From: JACMNW01 sp031406155
GTDB lineage: Bacteria; Pseudomonadota; Alphaproteobacteria; Rhodobacterales; Rhodobacteraceae
Length of the DNA: 64,000 bases
Assembly: GCA_031406155.1 (NCBI GenBank)
Contig: JANOGW010000078.1
Coordinates: 65,233 to 129,232 of the forward strand
Direction: 5' to 3'
The notes below the pieces were generated by a model. That model was not told the DNA's origin. It saw only the letters and a program-made list of their open reading frames with translations, and did no database searches. Positions 42,766 through 52,148 of this stretch are shown piece by piece. The first letter of the stretch is position 1; the number at the start of each line of letters is the position of its first letter. A program made the translations under genes and the position numbers.

Positions 42766-43551
42766 CTATGGCGTCGGGGCCTCGTGCGGTGGATTTTCCA
42801 GCCAGTCCGCAACCAGTTCCTGCACTTTCCATAAATAGCGGTCGTGGATGCCGCGCTGTTCAAGATGGGTGATCGTGCTGAGCAGGTAGTCGGCCATTGA
42901 TCCACGTTCACCCGAAGCCGTGGCGAGTGCCTTGACCACTTCTTCGGTCGTCAGACCCGGCAGGTAGGCCGGGCTTTGGCGACTGATCGGAAAGGCCAGG
43001 GCGCGCAGCGGGCCCTGATCGGTTCGCACATTCACCCAACGGGCGGGCTCCGTGGTGCGCTTCAGCGGCATTTCGCGGTGCAGAAGCTTCTGCAGATTGG
43101 CATGGACTGCATCCTTGGGCAGCCGGAAAACCACCCCCCGGCACGACCCGCCGCGATCCATCGCCAGCATGATGCCGGGGCGTTCGGGGGTGCCGCGATA
43201 AATGCGGACCCAGCCCAAGCAAAATGATCGGTGCCATCCCGGCGCAGTGCCGAGGCGTTCTTCGTCAAAGTCGAAATCCGGGTTCCAGATCAAGGATCCA
43301 TAGGCAAAGATCCAGACCTCGCCCGACGGCGGCGTGCCTGTCAGCAGGGCCGCCACCGCGTTGTCATAGTCCGCGTCCGTGGGGCGATCGGTCCGGCCTA
43401 CCAGCCGTCCGGTCTCGCCGGTGTAGGGCAGCACGCGGGCGACGAGGTCGACAGTCAGGCGCATCTGGCGTAGCTTTGGCGGCATATAGGGCCTCAGATT
43501 TGGCTCATTTTGCCCGAAAGACGCCGTGTCATCAAGACCAGACCGTGCCAT
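42766..43551 (-). CDS. chaC: Gamma-glutamylcyclotransferase (ChaC family)
   Basis: A 261-residue ChaC-type enzyme; the family degrades glutathione to 5-oxoproline and Cys-Gly. Substrate-loop motif FAYGSLIWNPDFDFDEE, then WHRSFCLGWVRIYRGTPERPGIMLAMDRGGSCRGVVFRL (in part) and the catalytic-glutamate helix LLHREMPL are all present. About 50 N-terminal residues precede the usual domain; later starts at Met23 or Met30 are possible. The gene lies in the cell wall cluster between mraY (19 bases upstream) and murD, an unusual insertion that could tie glutathione turnover to wall-gene expression only by position. Confidence 0.9.
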   Translation of the reverse strand: MARSGLDDTASFGQNEPNLRPYMPPKLRQMRLTVDLVARVLPYTGETGRLVGRTDRPTDADYDNAVAALLTGTPPSGEVWIFAYGSLIWNPDFDFDEERLGTAPGWHRSFCLGWVRIYRGTPERPGIMLAMDRGGSCRGVVFRLPKDAVHANLQKLLHREMPLKRTTEPARWVNVRTDQGPLRALAFPISRQSPAYLPGLTTEEVVKALATASGERGSMADYLLSTITHLEQRGIHDRYLWKVQELVADWLENPPHEAPTP

Positions 43552-43570
43552 CGGCGATCTGACGAACCGG

Positions 43571-44653
43571 TCAGCGCACCTTCAGCGTCGCCAATCCGAT
43601 CAGCGCGAGGATCAGCGATATAATCCAGAACCGGATCACGATCTGCGGCTCTGACCAGCCGCGTTTTTCGAAATGATGGTGGATCGGGGCCATCAGGAAC
43701 ACCCGCCGACCAGTGCGTTTATAATAGAGGACCTGAATGATCACGGACAGCGCCTCTACCACGAACAGGCCGCCGACGATGGCAAGAACGACCTCGTGCT
43801 TGATGCACACGGCGATTGCCCCCAGCGCGCCGCCAAGGGCGAGGCTGCCGGTGTCGCCCATGAACACGGCGGCGGGCGGGGCGTTGTACCACAAGAACCC
43901 AAGCCCGCCACCGATCAGGGCAGAGGAAAAGATCAGCAATTCGCCGGTACCAGCCACGAAATGCACGCCCAGATAATCCGAAAAGTTGAAGTTGCCGACG
44001 ACATAGGCGATCACCCCCAGAGTACCGCCCGCGATCATCACCGGCATGATGGCCAGACCGTCAAGCCCGTCGGTCAGGTTGACGGAATTGGCCGAACCGA
44101 CGATCACGATCATGCCGAAGGGCACGAAGAACATGCCAAGATTGACGAGGGTGTTCTTCAGGAACGGCAAGGCAAGCTGGTTGGTCAGTTCAGGCGGATG
44201 AAAGCGCGCGGCGGCGTAGCAGGCAAGCCCGGCAATGATCAGGCCCAGAATGAACCGAACACGCGACGAGACGCCGTTGGAGGTCTGCTTGGTGACCTTG
44301 GCATAGTCATCGGCAAAACCGATCAGCCCGAACGCGGCGGTCACCAGCACCACGATCCAGACATAGGGGCTGTCAAGGCGTGCCCAAAGCAGAGTGGAAA
44401 TCACCAGCGCCGACAAGATCAACAGGCCCCCCATGGTGGGCGTTCCGGCCTTGGCGAAATGGCTTTGCGGGCCGTCTTCGCGGATCGGCTGGCCCCTGCC
44501 CTGCTTGCGGCGCAACAGGTTGATCAGCGGTTTGCCAAAAATAAAGCCGAAAATCAGCGCGGTGAAAAACGCACCACCAGCCCGAAACGTGATGTAGCGA
44601 AATAGGTTGAACGCGTCACCGCCATCCGAGAATTGGGTCAACAGATACAGCAT
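43571..44653 (-). CDS. mraY: Phospho-N-acetylmuramoyl-pentapeptide-transferase
   Basis: Ten-helix membrane enzyme that transfers phospho-MurNAc-pentapeptide to undecaprenyl phosphate, giving lipid I. It has 360 residues. Signature motifs are GQPIREDGPQSHFAKAGTPTMGG (in part), FADDYAKVTKQ (Mg-binding Asp-Asp), NLTDGLDGLA and FMGDTGSLALGGALG. MAPIHHHFEKRGWSEPQIVIRFWI (in part) ends the protein. The ATG at 44653 directly abuts the murF stop. Confidence 0.97.
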   Translation of the reverse strand: MLYLLTQFSDGGDAFNLFRYITFRAGGAFFTALIFGFIFGKPLINLLRRKQGRGQPIREDGPQSHFAKAGTPTMGGLLILSALVISTLLWARLDSPYVWIVVLVTAAFGLIGFADDYAKVTKQTSNGVSSRVRFILGLIIAGLACYAAARFHPPELTNQLALPFLKNTLVNLGMFFVPFGMIVIVGSANSVNLTDGLDGLAIMPVMIAGGTLGVIAYVVGNFNFSDYLGVHFVAGTGELLIFSSALIGGGLGFLWYNAPPAAVFMGDTGSLALGGALGAIAVCIKHEVVLAIVGGLFVVEALSVIIQVLYYKRTGRRVFLMAPIHHHFEKRGWSEPQIVIRFWIISLILALIGLATLKVR

Positions 44654-46099
44654 TCACTCGGTCCTTTGATGGGGTGCGGGCTGGCCTTGCCCCAGTTTGC
44701 GCAAAACGTCAACGATCAGACTGACCTTCGACCCCTTCGATCCCTTGACCAACACGATATCGCCCGCATCAACCAGATGGCGCGCGCGCGGTGCGATCTC
44801 GGCTGCGGTTTCGGCCCATTCGCCACGCTGGGTGCGTGGCAGCGCCTTCCAGAGCGCCCGCATGCGTGGCCCGATGCAATGGATGGTGCCGATGGTGTTC
44901 AGGCCGGGATGGCCCGCAACGGCAAGATGCAGATCGGCCTCGGTCGGGCCTAGTTCCAGCATGTCGCCAAGTATCGCGATGCGGCGGCCCGCGCCGATGC
45001 GACCGACGCCGTTTTCCGGCTGGGCGGCGATCAGCACATCAAGGCTGGCGGCCATCGAGGCGGGATTGGCGTTGAAGGCATCATCGATCAGATCAAATCC
45101 GTTGTGATCGACCAGATCAAGGATGATGCGTTCGCGCGTACCCCGGCCCACAGGGGGCAACCAATGGCCGATGTCGATGGCCACGATGGTGGGATCGCAC
45201 CCCAGCACCTCGGCCACTGCCATTACGCCAAGCGCGTTTAGCGCAAAGTGTCGTCCCGGCGACATGACCTTGAACAGAACCGGTGCGCCCCGCCGTGTCG
45301 CCTGCACGATGGTGGACTTGTCGGTCAACCGACTTTGGTCAAGGCGGTAATCGGCATTTGCCGATGCGCCGAACAAGGTGATCTTAGCGTGGCAGGCCTG
45401 AGCCTTGGCCAACAGGATCGGCGTGACCGCAAGGTCCGCCGGAAGAATGGCATGGCCGCCGGGTAGTAACCCGTCGAGGATCGCCGCCTTCTCACGGGCA
45501 ATGCCCGCGATGTCGTCAAACGCCTCCAAATGTGCGGCGGCCACGGTGGTGATCATCGCCACGTCAAGTTGCGCCAGGCGGGCGAGCGGGGCAATCTCGC
45601 CCGGGTGGTTCATGCCAATCTCGATCACGGCAAAATCTGCATCGGCGGGCATGCGCGCCAGTGTCAGGGGCACGCCCCAGTGGTTGTTGTAGCTGGCCTC
45701 TGCGGCATGCACGCGGCCTTTGGCCCCCAGCACGACACGCAGCATCTCCTTGGTCGAGGTTTTGCCGACGGACCCGGTTACCCCGACGACCTTTGCCTTG
45801 GTGCGGGCACGGGCGGCGGCACCAAGGGCCACCAGTGCCGCCAGCACGTCAGGCACGATCAGCAACGGGGCATCTGCGGCCAAGTCCGGCGGGCGGCGGC
45901 TGACCAGCGCGGCGGCAGCACCGCGTTGCAGCGCGGATGCGACAAAATCATGCCCATCGCGCTGGTCGGTCAGGGCGACGAACAGATCGCCCGGCGCAAG
46001 TGTCCGCGTGTCGATGGACACGCCCGAGGCATACCAGTCAGTGGTGGATTGCCCGCCCGTTGCGGCAGCAGCATCGGTCGATGTCCACAGAACCTGCAT
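44654..46099 (-). CDS. murF: UDP-N-acetylmuramoyl-tripeptide-D-alanyl-D-alanine ligase
   Basis: Mur ligase that adds D-Ala-D-Ala to complete the muramyl pentapeptide. The 481 residues include the ATP loop VGVTGSVGKTSTKEMLRVVL, HAAEASYNNHWGVPLTLARM and DDAFNANPASMAASLDVL, all typical of MurF. The ATG overlaps the last base of the murE stop (TGATG). The mraY ATG follows the murF stop with no gap. Confidence 0.97.
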   Translation of the reverse strand: MQVLWTSTDAAAATGGQSTTDWYASGVSIDTRTLAPGDLFVALTDQRDGHDFVASALQRGAAAALVSRRPPDLAADAPLLIVPDVLAALVALGAAARARTKAKVVGVTGSVGKTSTKEMLRVVLGAKGRVHAAEASYNNHWGVPLTLARMPADADFAVIEIGMNHPGEIAPLARLAQLDVAMITTVAAAHLEAFDDIAGIAREKAAILDGLLPGGHAILPADLAVTPILLAKAQACHAKITLFGASANADYRLDQSRLTDKSTIVQATRRGAPVLFKVMSPGRHFALNALGVMAVAEVLGCDPTIVAIDIGHWLPPVGRGTRERIILDLVDHNGFDLIDDAFNANPASMAASLDVLIAAQPENGVGRIGAGRRIAILGDMLELGPTEADLHLAVAGHPGLNTIGTIHCIGPRMRALWKALPRTQRGEWAETAAEIAPRARHLVDAGDIVLVKGSKGSKVSLIVDVLRKLGQGQPAPHQRTE

Positions 46100-47580
46100 C
46101 AGATCACCCCATCAAGGGCCGCGACCGCAACGCTTGCCTGTTCCACGTCGTCAAAGGGATAAACACTGCCCGCGATGGTCTGCCCGGACTCGTGGCCCTT
46201 GCCCGCGATCAGCAGCGCGTCGCCCGAACCAAGTGCGTCGACGCCCAGCAGGATCGCCTCCGCCCGGTCACCAACCTCGTTCGCATCGGGGCAGGATGCC
46301 ATGATGGCGGCGCGGATCGTGGCGGGGTTTTCGGAACGCGGATTGTCATCGGTGACAAACAGCACATCGGCATGGTCGCGCGCGGCAGCCCCCATGAGCG
46401 GGCGCTTGGCTGTATCACGGTCACCGCCGGCCCCGAACACCACCACGATGCGGCCCATCACATGCGGGCGCAGCGCCTTCAGCGCGGTTTGCAGCGCGTC
46501 GGGGGTATGCGCGTAATCAACAAAGACCGCAGCCCCATTGGCGCGGCGTGCGGCCAGTTGCATGCGCCCGCGCACGCCTTGCAACTGCGGCAATACCGCA
46601 AAAACCTCGCGTGCAGGGGCACCCGAGGCGACGACAAGCCCCGCGGCAAGCGCCACATTGTCGGCCTGAAACCCGCCGATCAGGGGCAGGCGCAGCTGAT
46701 GCGGCTGATCCGCCCACGAAAACCGCAGATCCTGCCCGGTGGCATCAAACCGCTGGTCCAGCAGGCGCAGATCAACCCCCGCGCGATGGCCGATTGTGAT
46801 CGTCCTTTGGCCGCGCGCATTTGCGATGGCGGCGATATCGCTGCCGCGCGGATCGTCCAGATTGATCACGGCCACGCCATCATCGGGCAGAACACGGTCA
46901 AAAAGCCCGGCCTTTGCGGCGAAATACGCGTCGAAAGTCTTGTGATAATCCAGATGATCTTGCGTGAAATTGGTGAAACCGGCCGCTTTCAGGCGCACGC
47001 CGTCAAGGCGGCGCTGGTCAAGCCCGTGCGAGGACGCCTCCATCGCGGCATGGGTCACGCCTGCGCGCGCGGCCTCGGCCAGCAGTCGGTGCAGGGTGAT
47101 GGGTTCGGGCGTGGTGTGCGGGCTGGGGGCGTGCCACGCGCCTTCGACCCCGGTGGTGCCGATGTTGATCGCAGCATGGCCCAGCGCCATCCAGATCTGG
47201 CGGGTAAAATTCGCGACCGAGGTTTTGCCGTTGGTGCCAGTGACGGCGACAATGCAATCGGGCTGTCCGCCGAACCACAGGGCGGCGGCATAGGCCAGCG
47301 CCTGCCGGGGGTCCTGCACGACAACGACCGCCACCTGCGCGCCTGCCAGAACACCCGCCGCGAGTTGCGCGCCCAACGGATCGGTCAACACCGCCCCTGC
47401 CCCCATGCGCACCGCATACTGGATGAATTCGGCCCCATGCACCGTAGCTCCTGGAAGCGCCGCAAACAGCATGCCGGGTTTCACGGCGCGGCTGTCAACG
47501 GCCAGACCGGTCACGGCAGCCTCGCGTGCCCCGCGGGCGGTCAGTCCAAGGTCTGCAAGGCTGCGTGCCGTGTCCGCCAT
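46099..47580 (-). CDS. murE: UDP-N-acetylmuramoyl-tripeptide ligase, meso-diaminopimelate adding
   Basis: Adds the third peptide residue to the wall precursor. The 493-residue protein has the ATP loop VAVTGTNGKTSVANF, GTTGVEG, ASSHGLDQRRLDGV and the carboxylated-lysine region. The motif DDNPRSENPATIRAAI contains DNPR, which is diagnostic for meso-diaminopimelate rather than lysine. ftsI lies 19 bases upstream and murF overlaps downstream. Confidence 0.97.
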   Translation of the reverse strand: MADTARSLADLGLTARGAREAAVTGLAVDSRAVKPGMLFAALPGATVHGAEFIQYAVRMGAGAVLTDPLGAQLAAGVLAGAQVAVVVVQDPRQALAYAAALWFGGQPDCIVAVTGTNGKTSVANFTRQIWMALGHAAINIGTTGVEGAWHAPSPHTTPEPITLHRLLAEAARAGVTHAAMEASSHGLDQRRLDGVRLKAAGFTNFTQDHLDYHKTFDAYFAAKAGLFDRVLPDDGVAVINLDDPRGSDIAAIANARGQRTITIGHRAGVDLRLLDQRFDATGQDLRFSWADQPHQLRLPLIGGFQADNVALAAGLVVASGAPAREVFAVLPQLQGVRGRMQLAARRANGAAVFVDYAHTPDALQTALKALRPHVMGRIVVVFGAGGDRDTAKRPLMGAAARDHADVLFVTDDNPRSENPATIRAAIMASCPDANEVGDRAEAILLGVDALGSGDALLIAGKGHESGQTIAGSVYPFDDVEQASVAVAALDGVI

Positions 47581-47599
47581 CTTATCCTCAACTCGCAGA

Positions 47600-49387
47600 T
47601 CAGTTCGAAACGGCTGTTAGCCTATCAAGCGGTATGGCTTCAACCTCTGGTCGCAAGCCGAGCAGAGGTGCCGTGCGGCGAATGATTTCGGCGGCGACGG
47701 GGACCGACGTCCAGCCCGCAGTGCGGCGCGGCTCGTCGCCCGACGTTTCGATCGGCTCGTCAAGAGTGACGATCAGCACATAGGCCGGATCATTGGCCGG
47801 AAAGATGGAGGCGAAAGTGTTGATGACCTTGTCGTCATAGTAGCCACCGCCCTTCTTTGGCTTGTCCGCCGTCCCCGTCTTGCCAGCTACAAAATAGCCC
47901 GGAACATCACCCAGACTGGCCGTGCCATCGGTCACCACGCGGCGCAGCATGGTCACGGCGGCCTTGGCGGTGGCCGCACTCATCACGCGCGGGCCTTGCT
48001 GGCGGGTTTCGCTGTGCAGCAGGGTCGGCTTCACCGAGGTGCCGCCATTCGCGATTGTCGCATAGGCGGCGGCGAGGTTCATCGGACTGGACGAAATGCC
48101 CTGCCCGTAGGCTGCTGTTATCGTTACAATTTCCGGCCATCTTTTGGGGATAAGCGGCTTGCCGGTGCGGGCCTCGACCACCTCGATAGGCGAGGCATCA
48201 AGGAGACCAAGCGCCGTCAAAAAGGCCTTTTGCCTGACACCACCGATCAGCAGCGCGATCCGGCCGGTGCCGACGTTTGATGATTTGGTGATGATGTCAG
48301 ATACAGACAGCAGCGGCCCGTAATTCTTGCCTTCGAACTCATTAATCTTGAAGCGCCCCATGCGCAGGGGCGGGGTCACATCGAACATGGTTGACGGATT
48401 GACCAGACCCAATTCCATCGCCTGAGCCACCGCAAAAATCTTGTAGGTCGAGCCGAGTTCATACACGCCCTGAACCGCGCGGTTGAACAGCGGGCTGTCA
48501 CCGGGATCGCCCGAAACCGGCAAGCTGGGGCGGTTGTTCGGATCGAACGTCGGCAACGAGGCCAAGCTTACAATCTCACCCGTATGAACATCCATCAGAA
48601 TTGCGGCTGCCCCCTTGGCATTCATCATCTGCATGCCGGTGGACAGCACCTCTTCGATGGTAGCCTGAATGGTCAGATCAAGCGACAGGGTCAGCGGCGT
48701 ACCTGCCTGTCCCGGATCGCGCAGGCGGGCATCCATCGCCTTTTCGATCCCGGCAGTGCCGATCACTTCGGCCGATTGCACGCCTTCGGCCCCGAAACTG
48801 GCGCCACCCAGAACATGGGCTGCCAGCGTACCATTGGGGTAAAGGCGCATTTCGCGCGGGCCGAACAGCAGGCCGGGATCGCCGATATCATGCACCCTTT
48901 GCATCTGTTCGGGGCTCAGTACGCGGCGCAACCACATGAAACTGCGCCCGTCGGTCAGGCGGCGGTGCAGATCGGCCTCGATCATGTCGGGGAAGATGGC
49001 CGCCACTTCGCGCGCCACGCGGGCCGGATCGACCATGTCCTTGGGCTGGGCGTAAAGCGCGTAGGTTTGCAGGTTGGTCGCCAGCACCCGGCCATTGCGA
49101 TCCGTGATATCGCCGCGTTGGGCCAGGATCGGCGCACCGGACGCGCGCACCTGGGCCTCTTCTGGTTCCGATGCGGCCAGCATACCCATCCGGGTGCCGA
49201 TCAGCGAGAACGCCGCAAAGAACGCGAGCCCCAGAAACAGCAGGCGCACTTCGGCGCGGGCGCGGGCCTTGTCGCGGGTTGCCTCGTGCCGCAGGCGCAG
49301 GTTCTCGCGTTCGATCTTGTCGGGATTTTCGCCTTTCAGGCGGGCCGACAGGATACGGGCAAGCGGTCGCAGCGGGGTACGGGTCAT
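47600..49387 (-). CDS. ftsI: Peptidoglycan D,D-transpeptidase FtsI (PBP3)
   Basis: Septal class B penicillin-binding protein that cross-links peptidoglycan at the division site. The 595 residues have one N-terminal membrane anchor (VRLLFLGLAFFAAFSLIGTRM), a pedestal domain (QRGDITDRNGRVLATNL), then the transpeptidase domain with Ser313 in GSTYKIF, the SSN motif in ITKSSNVGTG, and KTGTADKPKKGG. The ATG overlaps the ftsL stop (ATGA). The N-terminal cytoplasmic segment is Arg-rich. Confidence 0.96.
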   Translation of the reverse strand: MTRTPLRPLARILSARLKGENPDKIERENLRLRHEATRDKARARAEVRLLFLGLAFFAAFSLIGTRMGMLAASEPEEAQVRASGAPILAQRGDITDRNGRVLATNLQTYALYAQPKDMVDPARVAREVAAIFPDMIEADLHRRLTDGRSFMWLRRVLSPEQMQRVHDIGDPGLLFGPREMRLYPNGTLAAHVLGGASFGAEGVQSAEVIGTAGIEKAMDARLRDPGQAGTPLTLSLDLTIQATIEEVLSTGMQMMNAKGAAAILMDVHTGEIVSLASLPTFDPNNRPSLPVSGDPGDSPLFNRAVQGVYELGSTYKIFAVAQAMELGLVNPSTMFDVTPPLRMGRFKINEFEGKNYGPLLSVSDIITKSSNVGTGRIALLIGGVRQKAFLTALGLLDASPIEVVEARTGKPLIPKRWPEIVTITAAYGQGISSSPMNLAAAYATIANGGTSVKPTLLHSETRQQGPRVMSAATAKAAVTMLRRVVTDGTASLGDVPGYFVAGKTGTADKPKKGGGYYDDKVINTFASIFPANDPAYVLIVTLDEPIETSGDEPRRTAGWTSVPVAAEIIRRTAPLLGLRPEVEAIPLDRLTAVSN

Positions 49388-49743
49388 GGCAGGGTTCCTT
49401 GCGTGCCACCCACATCGACGGCGTCCGATACGGCCAGCATTCCAGCGGGGAATGTGGATGGCGGATAGGCGGTCTGATCGACCTGCCCGAACTGTTCGGG
49501 TTCCAGCGGCAAAAGACCAAGACGATCATAATTCAGCGCTGTCAGATCACGCAAGCGGTCGGGGCGGTTGAGATAGGCCCATTCGGCATTCTGGATCGAC
49601 AGCGCCTCGCGCAGCGCGGTGATTTCACGTTGCAGATCCGTGACGTTGCGCAACGCCCGCTGGGTGGCGTAGTTTTCGCGGTACGCCCAGAAAGCCAACG
49701 CCATAACGGCCATGAAGGTGGCAACGTACAGCACCGGGCGCAT
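49384..49743 (-). CDS. ftsL: Cell division protein FtsL
   Basis: A 119-residue bitopic divisome protein: N-terminal helix MRPVLYVATFMAVMALAFWAY, then a coiled coil (residues about 35-65; LQREITALREALSIQNAEWAYL), then LNRPDRLRDLTALNYDRLGLLPLEP, the conserved end of alphaproteobacterial FtsL. Identification rests on size, layout and the slot between rsmH and ftsI. It overlaps rsmH by one base and ftsI by four. Confidence 0.93.
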   Translation of the reverse strand: MRPVLYVATFMAVMALAFWAYRENYATQRALRNVTDLQREITALREALSIQNAEWAYLNRPDRLRDLTALNYDRLGLLPLEPEQFGQVDQTAYPPSTFPAGMLAVSDAVDVGGTQGTLP

Positions 49744-50747
49744 CAGCGGCGTCCTTTCGTGGGTGTCTGTGGAACAGCAATGGTGGCTGGATCAAGCGCT
49801 TGAGCGGGCACTGCGGTGCGCCGGGCAATGCGCAATTTGGCCGACCGCGAGCGTGGATTTGCCGCCAGTTCGCCTGCGTCCGGGGCCACGGCACGGCGGG
49901 TAACCAGATCGAAGCGTGCAGCGTCTTCTGCACGCGCGGGCGCATAGCGGTTGGCATGCGCCTCGCCACCCGAGGCAAGCTGGAAATACCGCTTCACGAT
50001 GCGATCTTCCAGCGAATGAAAGGTGACAACCGCCAGTAGCCCACCCGGTTTCAGCGCCCGTTCGGCGGCGGCAAGACCTGCGGCGAGTTCGGAAAACTCG
50101 GCGTTCACCGCGATCCGGATGGCCTGGAAGCTGCGGGTGGCGGGGTGGCTTTGCCCCGGCTTGGGGCGTGGAAGGCAGCGCGCGACAAGTTCGGCCAGCC
50201 GCAGAGTGGTGGTGATCGGTTGGATGGCGCGGGCCGTTACAATGGCGTGGGCGATGCGGCGCGAAGCACGTTCTTCGCCGTAGTGATAGAGGATATCGGC
50301 GAGGTGTTCTTCGCTGGCAGTGTTCACCAGATCGGCGGCGGTCGGGCCATCGGCAGCCATGCGCATATCCAAGGGGCCGTCTTTCGCAAAAGAGAACCCG
50401 CGCTGCGCCTGATCCAATTGCATCGACGACACGCCAAGATCAAGAACCACACCGTCCAGCGGCTCGGCGGCAAGGGTGTCGAGGTTGGAAAACGTGCCCT
50501 GCACTAGACGCAGCCGATTGCCATAGGGTGCAGCCCAGCTTTCGGCTATCTGTAACGCAAATGGATCGCGGTCGATGCCGATCACGCCATCGGCGCCGGC
50601 TTCCAGCAGGGCGCGGGCATAACCGCCGGCGCCAAGCGTGCCGTCAAGCCAAAGGCCCCGCACCGGGGCAACGGCCGCAAGAAGCGGTTGCAGAAGAACC
50701 GGGATATGGGGGTCACGGGCAGGAACTGTGTCGCGGGGATGCATCAC
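49743..50747 (-). CDS. rsmH: 16S rRNA (cytosine(1402)-N(4))-methyltransferase
   Basis: Methylates N4 of C1402 in the ribosomal P site. The 334-residue protein carries HIPVLLQPLLAAVAPVRG at its start, the SAM-binding loop WLDGTLGAGGYARALLEAGA, VLDLGVSSMQLDQAQRGFSF and FHSLEDRIVKRYF, all diagnostic of RsmH (MraW). Its ATG overlaps the mraZ stop (ATGA) and its stop overlaps the ftsL start. Confidence 0.97.
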   Translation of the reverse strand: MMHPRDTVPARDPHIPVLLQPLLAAVAPVRGLWLDGTLGAGGYARALLEAGADGVIGIDRDPFALQIAESWAAPYGNRLRLVQGTFSNLDTLAAEPLDGVVLDLGVSSMQLDQAQRGFSFAKDGPLDMRMAADGPTAADLVNTASEEHLADILYHYGEERASRRIAHAIVTARAIQPITTTLRLAELVARCLPRPKPGQSHPATRSFQAIRIAVNAEFSELAAGLAAAERALKPGGLLAVVTFHSLEDRIVKRYFQLASGGEAHANRYAPARAEDAARFDLVTRRAVAPDAGELAANPRSRSAKLRIARRTAVPAQALDPATIAVPQTPTKGRR

Positions 50748-51253
50748 AACCCGCGCGCTTTCTTGGCTTTCGCGACAAGAGCCAGCGGATCGGTGCCAGT
50801 ATTCGGGCGCTGCGCCACGGCCGCCACATAGGTATCGTTTCGATAGATGCGGAACCGGTTGTTGCGGCCCTGAAAGGCGGCCTCGGCGCCCGAAAAATCG
50901 GCACCGGCCATCCCAAGTTTTTCGCGCACCCGAAGCGGCAGCACAATGCGGCCATCGGGTTCCAGCTCGATCATAACCGAACAGGACAAAAGATCGTATT
51001 CCGCCTGCTCGTGTTCATCTGAACCTTCTTCCATCAGACCAATATCGTGCGCCAGCACGTCCGCGCCGGTCTTGGTATAACACTCGACGAAATTGCGATT
51101 GGCCCCGCCATAGATCATGTACAGGCGGGGGCGGGGGGCATCTGCGGTCGGTGGATCTTCGGCTTCCAGGATATGGCGAAAGACTGCCGGGATCGAAACC
51201 CGCGCCTTGCCGTCTACCTTTTGGTAGAATTCGCCCCTGAACGCTTCCGACAC
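50744..51253 (-). CDS. mraZ: Transcriptional regulator MraZ
   Basis: First gene of the division and cell wall cluster. It encodes a 169-residue protein with two AbrB/SpoVT-like DNA-binding halves: FRGEFYQKVDGKARVSIPAVFRHIL and MIELEPDGRIVLPLRVREKLGM (both in part). MraZ binds direct repeats upstream of its own promoter and represses the cluster in other bacteria. The C-terminal extension past about residue 150 is typical of alphaproteobacterial MraZ. I found no convincing 10-bp-spaced TGGGN boxes upstream. Confidence 0.95.
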   Translation of the reverse strand: MSEAFRGEFYQKVDGKARVSIPAVFRHILEAEDPPTADAPRPRLYMIYGGANRNFVECYTKTGADVLAHDIGLMEEGSDEHEQAEYDLLSCSVMIELEPDGRIVLPLRVREKLGMAGADFSGAEAAFQGRNNRFRIYRNDTYVAAVAQRPNTGTDPLALVAKAKKARGL

Positions 51254-51890
51254 TGCCTTTCGGTTCCTTCGCTGCCCCTACCCTTCAGGCCCCTTCCCGC
51301 ACATCGCGGGCCCTGAAATGAAAATGACGGACCGAGCTGCTGCCACTGCTCGATCCGCCAACTGTCCCATCGCTGGGTGCCCAACTGCGCGTGCCACCTG
51401 GGGGAGATGTCTGCTTGCGTGCGCGCCGGATCTTTTGTGATGATGAAAGCGGTTGCCTGTATAAAACCTGCTAAGCCTGTTCGGGGTCTTGAGCCGCCCC
51501 TGCTGTCGTTACTGCCGCTTTCATCGCCATGAACTGGGATTACATGGTATTTTAAGGTACGCCAAGGAAAATCTTGGGTGGACCGATGCATATGTTGTGT
51601 TGCGAGGGAGTGAATTGCAGGATTTTGTGTCTCAAAGCGCAGAGACGCGCCCACAAATTGCGCCCCACGCGGCGGCGCTATCTACATGTGGTAGGCAGTA
51701 TTGGTTTTTGGCGTTTACCCATAAGACCCCAACAAAATTGCGCGGTGTCGGGCAATTTTGCTGGCGCGGCCATAGGTGCGGGGAACAGAAATAGAACATC
51801 GGACGGCGCAACCAGGTCAGCCGATGAATCTCGAGGGAAAGTGATTCGAAATGACGCTCATACCTTGGGCGGATCGCTGATTGCGCGCTG
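51254..51890. other. Upstream region of mraZ, no gene seen
   Basis: A 640-base gap with lower GC in its right half than the flanking genes. It must contain the mraZ promoter, which I could not place. A perfect 9-bp inverted repeat, CAAAATTGC with GCAATTTTG, spans 51733-51760 around a 10-base loop, with no T-run. Short frames on both strands have no recognisable protein features. RNase P RNA, which neighbours mraZ in some Alphaproteobacteria, is not present: its universally conserved core is absent. Confidence 0.6.
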
Positions 51891-52148
51891 TCAGCCGGGG
51901 CGTTGGAACAGAAGACGCAGATAGCGTTCCAGATGATCGAACGCCTCTTGTGCGGCGAAGGGATCATCCAGCGCCTTGGCAACAATGATGCCGCCCTGCA
52001 CCGCGACGCCAAGCGCCTCTTTCGAGGCAAAATGATGGGAGAACGCGCCCTTGGTAACCCCGGCAGCGGCGCAAAGGTCATCGACCGATGTGGCGGCGAA
52101 GCCTTTCCGGCGGATCAGGTCCATCGCGGCGTTGAGCAGGCGAAGGCC
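51891..52148 (-). pseudogene. TetR-family regulator fragment
   Basis: The frame encodes a clear TetR helix-turn-helix: LLNAAMDLIRRKGFAATSVDDLCAAAGVTKGAFSHHFASKEAL (in part). It stops after about 77 residues (YLRLLFQRPG), while TetR proteins are about 190-200 residues. No ligand-binding domain follows in any frame. Upstream, the frame loses its usual start and meets a TAA after YQPVGL, so the N-terminus is also damaged; the first ATG is at 52124, inside helix 1. A 12-base perfect palindrome, CCAACCGGTTGG (52147-52158), sits at the lost start and could be a relic operator. Confidence 0.75.

Noticed and set aside
45937..47685. A 582-residue plus-strand frame over murE
   Set aside because: Antisense to a clear MurE with all Mur ligase motifs; composition is that of a shadow frame.
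51300..51420. TGGG repeats upstream of mraZ as MraZ boxes
   Set aside because: Spacings are 14 and 9 bases rather than a regular 10, and the third copy is imperfect.
51254..51890. RNase P RNA gene upstream of mraZ
   Set aside because: The conserved RNase P core (such as the GAGGAAAGTCC stretch) is not found on either strand.
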